In this document: piece by piece, positions 11,373-25,016 of the stretch
Numbering within the stretch: the stretch's first letter is position 1
How the letters are laid out: the number at the start of each line of letters is the position of its first letter
From: Boswellia sacra
Taxonomy: Eukaryota; Streptophyta; Magnoliopsida; Sapindales; Burseraceae
Length of the DNA stretch: 64,000 nucleotides
Assembly: GCA_013180625.2 (NCBI GenBank)
Contig: SNVD02013981.1
Coordinates: 1-64,000, forward strand
Direction: 5' to 3'
Program-made: the position numbers and the translations under genes
The notes under the pieces: model-generated
Seen by the model: the letters and a program-made list of their open reading frames with translations, nothing else
Told to the model about the DNA's origin: nothing
Database searches by the model: none

Positions 11373-13138
11373 GTATGGCTTTCTCACTTATAGTTTTGCG
11401 TGACAATGATATTATTGCAAACAATTTATTCTTTAATTAAAGAGAAAGAGTAACTAGGAAAGTTGCCATATTGATATCAACTATAACTTAGCTTCAAAGT
11501 AGATTATGTTTTATGACAGTTATTTAGTACTTATATGTTTCTTTCTTTTCACTTGTTTCTTATTTCTCATTAAGTACCAGATTCATTATCGGATTTGTTG
11601 GTAGAATTGTTATTAGATTGTATGACCAGGTTGTACCAAAAACTATTGCTGTGTTATCAAATTTTTTGTGTCAATACTTTTTTAGCATGATCTTGGAAGC
11701 TAAATTTGTCTAAATCAGTTGCAGTGCCTCAGATTGCAAAATGTGTCTGTTAAGTGCAATCTACCCTGTCTGGTTTGAAATTTAAAGATTTTTCAGGAAC
11801 TCTGAAAATCAGTTGTCTTACTTTTCTGGCATGTGTATGGTTGAAGAAATTCAAGCTTCTAAATTTATAAGTGAGCTAACAACTAGTGTGCACTTGCTTT
11901 CTCAATAATTTTTGGCTTTAGCTTAATGTGTTGAAATATCAATTGCTGAAGTGCGTCTTGAGAGTGACTGGTTCATGTGAATTTGCTTAGCGGTAATACC
12001 ATATCCAGACGACCCCTGCCATGACCCTGCTTTGTGGCAATCTGTCTTGGCTGTCTATATTTATTGATATATTTTTTTATTATCTGTAGACATTTCTTGC
12101 AACGCAAAGTGGTGCCAGCCTATGTGGAGGTGTATTACAGGCCCTCTTCATTTGTGAATACATTTTGCATGGTAATGAAAATTAGAATAAAGGATGTATA
12201 AATATGATGTCATTTTGTTAATGTAATTATAATGATAAAGTTTATTTCATATGAATAACTTTGAGTATTATGTGAATCACTTAACTAAATAGACGGAATC
12301 TAAATGAAAAATAAGTTAAGAACCTAAATTTAATTTCCATTTGATTGTACAGAAAATTATGTTTAGTTGCCTGATGAAAAACCTTAACCATAGTCGAGGT
12401 TTAAATGCATTGCAGTTATGATTAGCTGTCAAGTATCATAGTGTGGATAATGTTTTGATGTTTTGCCATCTAAATGCTTTCCTGGACTTAGTTTTACAAT
12501 TTAACAGTTTAGCTAGGAATTTCTATCAGAGTTACAAAAGCATCATATAGCAAGGAATTTTTTTGGTCGTCATGATTCACTCAATACTTGATTCTCATTG
12601 AGCTATATTCTTGGATAATGTAGAAAACTGGGAAAACAGTCGAGGTATTGAAACAGTAGGCAAGAATCAATGTTAATATATGTAGGTTTAATGTTACTGT
12701 AGACACTAAAAAAATTGGAAAACTTGAAATGTCCGAGTGCAGCTACTTGGTTGCTATATTTTGTATGAAGTTGCTAGCTTTGCACAGATTTTTGTTGACT
12801 TGTATAAACTGTATGAAGACATGCATAAACTGCACTACTCTGTTAATGCAATATTTTTGGTGACTTGAACATGTGGCCCTATCTCTCCTACATAAAATAG
12901 TTTTATTGGTATGGGAAGATATATGTTAAAATGTTGATTAATGATGTAGATCCTCAAGTTAGTGCTATTTTTCTCTTTTTGTTCTGGTTAATGAGTTGCA
13001 CATATAAATGCATTGTCACATATGCCATTTTATATACTTTGACTCTCGTTCCTAGTTGCTCTGTTGAGTTTTATGTATTATTGCTAATTTGGTTTCTCGT
13101 ATGCTTATTTATGAGTTTAATATACTTTTTAAAATAAA
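11373..13138 (+). other. CACTA interior, no gene assigned
   Basis: AT-rich sequence with no open frame of note except a hydrophobic one at 12931-13137 that I do not trust. Text near 12016-12175 (GACCCCTGCC to CATTTTGCATGG) might be exon-like, but I cannot match it to a family. Confidence 0.35.
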
Positions 13139-13145
13139 AAAATAC

Positions 13146-13185
13146 ATAATACGTGTCAGGATCATCAGATCCTGACACGTATTAT
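13146..13185. repeat. Perfect 18-bp palindrome at the head of the CACTA subterminal array
   Basis: The arms ATAATACGTGTCAGGATC (13146-13163) and their exact reverse complement (13168-13185) flank a 4-base loop, ATCA. The same CGTGTC/GACACG core recurs through the array that follows, so this is two array units facing each other. Confidence 0.9.
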
Positions 13186-13923
13186 ATATTTTAATCAGTT
13201 ACGTGTCGGCCAAAAACCGACACATATAGGAAGCATTATATATGTCACTTAGTAATGAGATATATGTCGGTCAGAAACCGACACGTATTACATTTTTGTA
13301 AAATAAGTGTCGGTCGAAAACCGACACATAATGATCACTAAATTGCAGTATATGTGTCACTTAATTTTTGAAATATATGTCGGTCAGAGAATGACACGTA
13401 TTAAATATTTTAAAAATGAGTGTCGGCCAAAGTGTCGACCGAAAACTGACACATAATGATCACGAAATTGCAGTATATGTGTCACTTAATTTTTGAAATA
13501 TATGTCGATCAGAGAATGACACGTATTAAATATTTTAAAAATGAGTGCCGGCCAAAAACTGACACATAATGTTTACAAAAATATGGAATATGTGTCACTT
13601 AGTTTGAATTATATGTCGATTTTCGACCGATATAACGTATGGACAGACACATATTTTGTTTTTTCGAATATTTGTGTCGTTTTTTGACCGACACAACATA
13701 TGTGTCACTTAATGACTGACACATATTTGATAAAATCCGTTACTATGTGACACATATTTGTTGATACATGTCTGTTTTTTGACCGACACGTATTCTTGTG
13801 TCGGTTTGACCAAGTGACACATATAGAATACGTGTCAGGGCCATATATGTCGTGCAAAAACCGACATGTATGGTCATATGTGTCAGTTTTCGGTCGACAC
13901 AAAAAACCTTTTTTGTTGTAGTA
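13186..13923. repeat. CACTA subterminal repeat array and degenerate right terminus
   Basis: A dense run of short direct and inverted copies of a GTGTCGGT...ACCGACAC motif with TGTGTCACTTA spacers, typical of the subterminal transposase-binding regions of CACTA elements. It ends in TTTTTTGTTGTAGTA at 13923, which resembles a right terminus (consensus ending TGTAGTG) with the last base changed. A 125-bp segment is duplicated in tandem (13316-13440 and 13441 onward) with only a handful of differences. Confidence 0.75.
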
Positions 13924-16590
<2,667 letters not shown>

Positions 16591-17018
16591 CTAAGAGACA
16601 CCCGAATACCAAAAGTTGCATCTTATGTGGTGCAGAATTTCTAGTTAGCATGGCAGCATTCAAAATCTATTACAATGAAACATTACTAGTAATTTATAAG
16701 AGCAAATTTTAATATATATCAATATGTGTATGTGTCTCAAACAGCAAGCAGCTATTTCTAACCATTGATGAACCATCTGATGTAAAATATAATATTATAA
16801 GAGCAACAAACTGTGTCCCTATATATTATATATAATCAAGAAAAATAGCAGCTATCTCCTACCATAGAATGCTCGTCAACAAACCTACTAATAGTAACAA
16901 ACAAGTATTAAGATGCAGAGGTAAAAACAAAATTTAAAGAAACTAGATAGATGCCCCCAAGGCATCTCAATAGAGCGCAGACAAAATAACAGCCTCTGCA
17001 AACTCAGTGACCAGGACC
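16591..17018. other. Spacer between SCPL and DnaJ fragments
   Basis: Non-coding, AT-rich sequence with no recognised gene. It includes a short 3'-flank of the DnaJ fragment. Confidence 0.4.
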
Positions 17019-18360
17019 TCATTGCTGGGCACACTGAACCCGTGGTATTGATGGCTTGTAGTCTTCATCATATGCCTACTGCTATTGTTGATGTTGTTTC
17101 TGCCTCATCTCCTCGTCAATTTTAACATCATGCAAGGTGGTCTCTTCACAATCATTAAGCTCCATGTCTGACAAGTGCTTGCCTGCTCTCGGGGGTAGTA
17201 TAGTCTCCAAAGTCCGGCACTGATCAGGAGAAAGAATCCCAGACTCTGGAAATTCCACATTGAAATCGATGTAAAGCTTGCCCTTGATAAAAGGCCTATG
17301 ATGATGTGGCATTCCCTCGTCATTAATTGCTTTGTATTGACGTGAATTAATGATAAATAATGAACATGAAGGGAACATGAACTCTTGAAAATTAGAAACA
17401 AAAATCATCAACGTGTCAAATAATTCTAGGCTTAACGATCTCGCTAGGATTTGATTTGATAAGTAGCTGTCTGCCATCAAGATGGGTTAGGGCGAACTAA
17501 AACCCACAGAGCGCCTCAATTAAACTAAGAGTATGTTCAATATAGAGATCATCAAACTTCCTCTTGAATTTGGGATGCTCTTTCAATTGCAATACAAAGA
17601 CTATGTCTCCTGTAATGGTATCAGGCTATAAAAAAATAAAACAAAAACAAGGAATGTATTTTAGCATACGTCATTGCTCTAATAGAACTTTGAAATCCAA
17701 TAAATACAGTCAACATCTTAAAATGCTACTGATCACTTGAGAGTTGAAACAAGAAAATTGCCTACAAGATATTTAGAAAGACCTAGCCACCAAAAGAATA
17801 ATACCTAAATACTGTATTCCACGATGCACAACAGATTTATATATTTTAACTAATCTAAAGGCCAGGATAGTGTTTCATTTCTTCTTCCATATAAAAGATA
17901 CAATCTACTAATTTAGTTGAGTTATAACATACATGATTCCTAACATATATGGTAAGAAAATAATCCAGAACAGATCTTGTGAATTTAAATAAGCCCAATA
18001 TTTATTGTGTAGATTTTTCCCTTCTTGAAAAATGAAGATACAGTTTTAACTTTTGAACTTAATGACAGATTTTAATGTTTAACTTACAGCCTCATCAGCT
18101 TGACCTTCAAACACAATTTTTTGTCCATGCGTCATCCCTTTGTCAACATGCACCTCCAGAACCTTCTTTTCCTGAGTAACCTTGTTTCCTTTGCAATGTG
18201 GGCATCTATCTCTTTCACTGATAACCTCACCTGCATCAAATAGAGAACAAGGTAAAGTTTCAGTATAATACATTATTAAGCCAAAAGAACATATGACAAT
18301 AGCGAAACAGATGTTGAAGTTAAGTACCTGAGCCTCTGCATTCAGGACATACATGTTGCA
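17019..18360 (-). pseudogene. Captured DnaJ/HSP40 type I (DNAJA-like) gene, C-terminal part
   Basis: Type I J-proteins are co-chaperones that deliver clients to Hsp70. Minus-strand exons are readable. 18360-18327 holds the end of the zinc-finger region ([12 protein letters not shown]). 18230-18088 holds [17 protein letters not shown] and [17 protein letters not shown]. 17625-17019 holds ITGDIVFVLQLKEHPKFKRK, LTHLDGRQLLIKSNP, AINDEGMPHHHRPF and GKLYIDFNVEFPESGILSP. It ends RVQCAQQ, keeping a CaaX-like tail (CAQQ) typical of plant DNAJA proteins. The stop is at 17021-17019. An in-frame TAG near 17504 sits where the family has Gln. Extra sequence of about 90 bases interrupts the frame before AINDEG, and TGA/TAG codons occur near the C-terminus. 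The J domain is missing. Confidence 0.85.
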
Positions 18361-18400
18361 TCTATTGAATCATGCCTAGCCAAAGAGGAACAGGAACAGG

Positions 18401-18790
18401 AACTTTATATAAGTAGACTAAACTATGCTCAAACCTTATCTACTTAAAATTAAAGAGAGAATCTTAATACATATTAACTTAAATGTTTAGCACACACAAA
18501 ACAGGAACAAGAAGCATGAAACTTTTGATATTCTACCTCTGTTCCAGCTATAATTATTTTTGACCAATATGTCTCCACTTGGCTTAAAAGGACCATGTTG
18601 CAGAAATCTCCAGCCCCAATGGATGAACAACCAGGCCCTACGCCCAAAAAAGAAAAAACATTGTTTGATTCATCCAATCAAACCAACACAACCCAGATAT
18701 AGTTTTCATTTTCTGAATTAAAATCATTGACTAAAATTTACCTCCATTCAACCAAAGAATAAGTGGCTTTGAAGCCGATTCTGTTTATGC
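18401..18790 (-). pseudogene. Second copy of the SCPL fragment
   Basis: A partial duplicate of 16110-16510. The exon again reads GPGCSSIGAG, here with the family-typical PGCSS that the other copy has lost. It then loses frame (a small deletion in the CATGGTCC area near 18597). No other SCPL exons accompany it. It lies on the opposite side of the DnaJ fragment from the longer SCPL copy. Confidence 0.8.
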
Positions 18791-18873
18791 TTCTGCAAAA
18801 TAGCAAAACAGTTCAGTCAGTAGGAGAGAAATCATCTATTTGTTCAACCTAGACGTAAAACAGACGACCAAGT

Positions 18874-19063
18874 AAATGTCTCGAGTGACAAATTTTCCAG
18901 TTGTCACAAGATAGAGTGCACGAGTTGTCAGGATTCCTAAAAAGTGCATTGCTTCACTATAAAGGAATTCCCTGATGCTACTAAGCAACACAGCAAGGCC
19001 ATCTACAAACCAGCTATATGCGGTCTTCCCAGCACCTTTAAGCTGCAATTCCCATCTTTCAGA
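18874..19063 (-). pseudogene. Captured exon of a SelO-like (YdiU/UPF0061) pseudokinase gene
   Basis: SelO proteins are mitochondrial or bacterial pseudokinases that transfer AMP to proteins. The minus strand reads [19 protein letters not shown], then [20 protein letters not shown] and [17 protein letters not shown]. The order and spacing match the conserved N-terminal half of the family. Several conserved residues are altered (for example Trp where an Arg is usual after YS). An AG lies just before the exon start at 19063. Only this exon is recognisable; sequence after VTRD diverges. It continues the run of minus-strand host fragments and was probably captured with them. Confidence 0.78.
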
Positions 19064-20519
19064 CTTTGAATTCAGACGAATAAGATGAACAAGGACCAAA
19101 ATAATTATCATTAACATTATCAGAGTTCAAGAAACAAGAACAACAACACTTATAATAGCTTTGAATCCAAGAAACAGATTTGAGGGCGATATACTAAAAC
19201 CGTGAACCTCGTGTTTTACTGCTTTGGATAAATGACCATTTTTATAATAGCTTTAGCTAGCTAAAAAACCAAATACCTTTGCTCCTCTCTTCTCCTACTC
19301 AAATTCAAGAAGTAAACTTTCCTATTTCTTTTAAATCAAAAAAGAACATTTAATTTTATTCATTGGCTAATATGCGTCTACTCTACATATCACAAAACAG
19401 AGAACTCTGCTTCTTATGAGCATTTTATCAAACATATGATGTATTTATAATGGAGACCATTAAAATAAATAAGCAAGTTTCCAAATTCAGATGGCTCGTG
19501 AGCTATTGAAATATGCAAGGAGGTCGATTTGGATATGAGATAAATCTCAAGTGCTTCACGTTTACTTCCTTGTACATTTAAAAAAAAAAAAAGCAAATAA
19601 CTCCATAGCAAACAATAGAAATCCACCATATATTCTAATAAACAAAATGGGAAAACTATGAATATGTGAAGAACCAAATGATAGCTAAAAATGATCATCA
19701 AACAAGCTCAAAGCCTTAATTTTTCTCTACTCTGAGAAGTAAAAGTTGATTTTTTTCCAAGTAAAAGGAAAAAGAAAAAAAAAGGAACTTTGAAGTATAC
19801 TTGAAAGAGAGAGAAACTAACAATGAGAGTTGTAGAAAGCAAAGATTGTGTGATGGGGGGTTTTGAAGGAAAAAACATACAAGGCATTCAAAGTTGAAAA
19901 CCTCGAGACTCGTGAGTTGAGATGGAGACTATTTTGGTTTCTTTTCTGCTTCTGGGTGTGTATTGGCTGAAACTCTGAAACTGCAACAACAAAAAAAGTG
20001 GTGAAGCACAGAATAACAGAGGTTAATTCCAGCAGATTGCCATATCCTTAACTTTAATTGAACTTTAAAAGAAAAAGTGGGGAGACCGGAAGTGTGAGAA
20101 ATAAAAAATACGTAGTGCTTCAGTGTGCGAGTTCCATACATAGAAGTCACACAGAATAATAAAGCCAGAAAAAAAGTCAAAAATAAAAGGAAAGGGGTCA
20201 GGTTTCCTACTTACTTCCTTCCCTAAGCTGGCAAGCGGATGGATTGAATAGCACTAGCTTCTTCCCACTAAAATCTGAAATAAATCACTCAGAAACTATG
20301 ATGCGCCAGAAATTTGAGACGTGCATGAGTGAAGGAGGGACTGAGTAAGTGAGGAAGGGATCGGCGAGTAAGGAAGTGATGTACTGAGGGACAAAAGGAG
20401 AAAGCGACCGAAACACTGGATGGACTCCACAAGGGCTGCAATGGAGATGGATAGTTAGAGAGGAAAAAATTAGGGCCGACTAAGTATTGTAGACCTTTCC
20501 TTTCATTTGTTTGATTATT
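19064..20519. other. Non-coding interior of the capture region
   Basis: No gene assigned. Minus-strand frames at 19414-19701, 19929-20180 and 20289-20522 are short, hydrophobic or low-complexity and have no family match that I recognise. The last resembles a 5' leader. Confidence 0.35.
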
Positions 20520-20682
20520 CAATTGTTATATATGTCAGTCATTAAAATTGTGACATAAACTTATGTATAAATTCTTAAAAGAGTGACACATAATTTTATT
20601 TAGGTTTGATTGAAGTATATATGCCACTTCCTTAAAGATCGACACAAATAGAGTGACACATAAACTCAATTTTCTTGTAGTG
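20520..20682. mobile_element. CACTA terminus with GTGACACATA subterminal repeats
   Basis: The sequence ends TTTTCTTGTAGTG at 20682, the reverse complement of a canonical CACTACAAGAAAA terminus. The preceding 160 bases contain several GTGACACATA/TGTGTCAC-like copies, the same theme as the array at 13.2-13.9 kb. Flanking DNA to the right is a copia LTR remnant. The matching left end with CACTA on the + strand was not located. Confidence 0.75.
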
Positions 20683-20870
20683 AGGATTAGGATTGAGTCT
20701 ATTACATATGTCTTTGTAATTTGTCAATTTCATTAATAAGAAATAAGAAGTAATAAAGAGTTGAATAGAGCTCAAGAGTCATATCTACTTGATCATTATA
20801 TTCTTGTGTTGCTTGATTTGTTTTAATTGAAGTATTAGTTCTCTAACAAAGTGGTATCATAGTAAGATAA
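20683..20870 (+). mobile_element. Ty1/copia LTR end and primer-binding-site remnant
   Basis: The text ends in TTCTCTAACA at 20848, a usual copia LTR end. Two bases later comes TGGTATCATAG, one base off the initiator-Met tRNA site TGGTATCAGAG. The LTR's left part is cut off by the CACTA terminus at 20682. No gag was recognised downstream. Confidence 0.65.
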
Positions 20871-22299
20871 ATTCCAACACTAAGTCACTATTCTAAGCAG
20901 AAAAGCCTAAAATAGCAAATCTGTTATAGGTATCTCATAAAGTGTACGACGAAAAACAAACCAAAGTTGCATGCTAGAAGTGAAGCAAAATCTTTCAAAA
21001 GATATTTTCGTTAAACTTAAGAAAACCAACCAAAAAACTTATAATAGAGTTTGATTCAAAAAAAAAAGATCAACTATAACACATATGAAACAAAACACAT
21101 TAATATTACATTTTGTTACCTCCTTCTAATAACCAACTAAAATGCCATAGCAAATAATTAAACCCTAATTATGACATTAGACTCCGCTTTCAAACTCCAA
21201 TTTAACACAAGACAAAATAGTGAATACATACGAGCCATATGTTTTCTTCAAAAAATAAAGCAGTGTTTTATTGAGTATATGCATTTGTATATGTACCTTG
21301 CCAGAGCCAAACTAATGAGGAGACACATCCTTCAAATTCCTAGCAGAAGTCATGGTTGTAGAAGCAAAAAAGAGCAGTAGAGGTTTCTACCGGTAGATGG
21401 GTTTTGAGTTTCTACCAAGGGAAAAAAAAGATATATAATAATAAACGAAATGATCAGAAACAGACGAACCACTTAGTGATAGCTCTCGGCTCTATCATGA
21501 GATAACAAATTATACCAGTATAAATAGGAAATGCTACACAAAGCAAATAAAATAAAGCAAAAAATTGGTAAATTATCAAACAAGTTATCATTGAAACAAC
21601 AATCAACTAAAAAAAAAAAATTCAGCATTTGCCATGTATACTGAAAGTGGGATGGGTAATTAAGGGAAAGGAACATATTGAGACTGCAAGTGCTCTAGCT
21701 CCCAAATTTAGCTAACCTAGTTGTCCAGGCAGGTTTTAATTACCTAAATCCCTACACAAAATACTTTATAATTATTTAGTTAATATTTTAGTTGTAAAAG
21801 TGATTAAAACTTTCAACTAGTATTAAAATAATGAATAATAAAACTTTATATAACAGTTCAAAACGATAAAAAAACCAATTGTAGTAATAAAAAAATAAAA
21901 AGCCTTTCTCTTAAATGACATTTGTTGAGATTATTTCCGTAAAACGTGAAAATTAGCACATATCCAGATAAGAAAGCACTTCAAGCCTGGAAATCACAAA
22001 TCTCTAACCGAATTTTGTACCTCCATAAAACTCCAAGAAGCACCCTACTCAATCAAAATATGTTTAAAGAACTTGAAAATCTGCTTGAGTACTGAGTAAA
22101 CAAAGTGATAATCAGTACTTTAGAAGTTAGAATGGTTATAACAGGATCACAATGTTACGAGGATGGGACCAAGAAGGCTTTACATATAGCAAACAAAATG
22201 ATGAAATCGTAATTTTCAAAATGAATTACATACCTTGGTTGCTTATACTATTAATATATATAAATATATATATATAGATATTGCTTATACTATTAATAT

Positions 22300-22345
<46 letters not shown>

Positions 22346-22720
22346 TTGGTGCCTTTCTTTTTGCTTTATACCTAAACTTCTTTAATTTCTCCTCCAATAT
22401 ATACATTCTTCTTGTTTTTATATGCTTTTCTTTCTCTTATAATATACACTATGACTTTAATAGTCATTCGTTATATTAGAAAGATGAAAAACTTTATTCT
22501 AAACACATTTAAACAAAATAAGATAATTTTGGAAGAAAATACAGAAACAACAACAATAATAATAAAAGGATGAGACTATAGTACCTTCATTTTTTTACTT
22601 CAAATATTGATACAAAATAAGAACCTTCTACTCATTATAATATTAGCCTAAGAGATTGTGAGAGAAAAATTAGGATAGATACCAAACTCATGAATATTAT
22701 GACTATAGGAAAAATTTTTA
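20871..22720. other. AT-rich non-coding sequence
   Basis: No gene seen. It includes a TA-rich microsatellite (about 22245-22345). Frames at 21171-21380 and 21473-21676 have no recognisable content. Confidence 0.45.
22245..22345. repeat. (TA)n microsatellite
   Basis: Interrupted TA/ATATAA runs, ending in an uninterrupted TA tract. Confidence 0.9.
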
Positions 22721-22739
22721 AGTGTTAGGATAAATTTTG

Positions 22740-24230
22740 TGGTTTGACAAACAAAAGGCTTGATTAGGCTCAATGGGGCGTACTGGGAGTTATGACGTAT
22801 GTATAGGTTGGCGTATCGATTCAAAGAAGTCCTAAATCATTTCCTTATGTTGTGTCACCTAGGATTTCACCTTGAATAGTGATCAAACAAGTTCTAGAGT
22901 CTTATGAGATCTCAACACCAAGCTTTATGCATATAAAGTTTTTCTAAGTGATATAAAGTTTCACGGTCATGGCTGTTGTGCTCAAATGTTTGAAAAAATC
23001 AAGAATGAAACTCATCTAGCAAAAAGAGTCAAGCATGCAAACAACATAATCTTACGTATTACCAAAAATCTATTTCTAGTGAGTATCATGATTTCATCAT
23101 TAATTATCAAAAGAACATACAACTCATAAATAAGATTCTAAAGCAAAGGATTTCAAAACATCGCACATCATAAGGATGCAATCCATGCATTAGAAGGACA
23201 AGAATGACGTAGAAGTTACAAGTGCTCAATTAGTTCTTAGACTTGTAACTGGGGGGACTAGTGTAGAGGGAACATCTTCTTCATTCTCCAACCAGAAGAA
23301 CAATCTATTCACAAGTCCTCAATTACTTCTTAGACTTGTAACTAGGGGGACTAGTGTGAGTAGAGAATATTATAGACTAGAAAAAGACCAAATAGCCTTT
23401 AATAAGCTTTCATGAGAGCCACACACTTTATATCAATTAAAGGGCTTGGATCTCTCACATGTGTGAAAGAGATTATAAAAGAAAGAGTTTAGTGTTGGAA
23501 AAGGAGGATCTAATCTTGATCTCATCTAAATCATCTTATGAAAGTCAGAGCCTTGGGAGAAACCCTAGGTAGCCACCAAGAGAGAAAATAGGACAAGAAT
23601 GGATTTTGGAAGAGAAAGTCTGGGTCGGTGATTACTGTTCACATCACTGCTCACAGTGACTGTTCACTGCCACTATCAATGGTACTATTCATCCCCACTA
23701 TTCACTACAAATGTTCATCGTCACTATTCATCAGACATTATGTTGACATCACTGCTAACATGATACTATTCATGGCTCCTAGCCGTCGTTAGTTGCTCTC
23801 CTTTTATATTTTGCTATTTTATTATCATTCTCGATCTAACTTAAGAGTCAGAGGGTGCATGTCGGGGAGATCGGAATCCTCTGATGTGCTTGGATGGTTT
23901 TATAACAGTAGCTACCAAACCCATTGGAGGCATCTGACTTGGACCTCTGATTGAAAGATAGTGTGTGCTTGTCCAAGCATGCTCCCAAGGAAGAGTGTGT
24001 TCGAGGAGAAACTCCTGATGAACGCTCTCGGAGATCTTAACCAGGACAGATTTGACAAGGACATACCTTTCAGAGTAGGATGACCCTTCTCTGAGCATAT
24101 CAATTCTAAGGTCAAGAAGTGGACTACTGGGCTTCAAGAGATATTGTAGTATTCTCCTCTTATTACATGACATGTGGATCGGTTTCGGTAAACTGGTCCA
24201 CGTGTCGTTTGATGTATGCATCAACAACAA
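22740..24230 (+). mobile_element. Probable LTR-retrotransposon 3' region and LTR
   Basis: No coding domain remains. A polypurine-tract-like block, CTTGTAACTGGGGGGACTAG (ends 23271), is followed by TGTAGAGGG. About 90 bases later a near-copy, CTTGTAACTAGGGGGACTAG, is followed by TGTGAGTAGAG. Downstream the sequence is rich in ACTGTTCAC/ACTATTCA motifs (about 23632-23775) and ends near GCATCAACA, as LTRs do. No clean target duplication was found, so the borders are approximate. Confidence 0.4.
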
Positions 24231-24393
24231 GATACAATTAATTCACTAAAGAAATAGAATAATTATTTATAAGGGTGCTGTCGGCATGCAGTAATGATTT
24301 AGTAATTAAGTAGGAAGCTAGGTAGGTGGCAAAACGTTTCAACAAAGTTAATTAACAAAAGACTTCTAGAAAAATTAGTGCATATAAGTGCGT

Positions 24394-24395
24394 AT

Positions 24396-24440
<45 letters not shown>
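24394..24440. repeat. (TA)n(TG)n microsatellite
   Basis: A TA run passes directly into an uninterrupted GT run. Confidence 0.9.
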
Positions 24441-24441
<1 letters not shown>

Positions 24442-25008
24442 TAAAGGTATTAATACTATGGACTCACAAAGATGCTTCTATAGAATTTGTGACCTTTGGG
24501 GCTTCTCATAAATAGAGTGTTTTCAACAAGTAATGGCTTAAAGCCAATTTTGCAACCTAATCTGACTCATCTTTCACATTATTAAATTATATACTCCATG
24601 GATGAAATTATATAGAATTAACATAATATATGTACACCTCGATCGACAAAGTTGAATTTTTCCACACTATATATGTATATAATTTCTTTAGAACCCTTCT
24701 GTATATATAGGAATATATGGACTGGTTCTCTAAATCATAAATGAAGTCAAACGAGTAATAACACTATATATGCTTCCCGAATAATATTGTATTGATAAGT
24801 GAGAAATTCATATTATTTATAATATTAATTCAATTGTAAGTCAAGTTAAGCACATCACTTAAAGATTCAAAATTTCGAATATATATAAATTAACTTGGTT
24901 GTTCATAGTATTATTGTTGGAATTAAAATTTGTATTAATTTTATGCCAAATGATGGATTTGTCAACACCCAAACTCACTAATATCGTTCACTAGCAACAC
25001 ATAATTCA
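24441..25008. other. AT-rich non-coding sequence
   Basis: No gene or repeat recognised up to the target-site duplication of the hAT-type element. Confidence 0.45.
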
Positions 25009-25016
25009 CTTATTAA

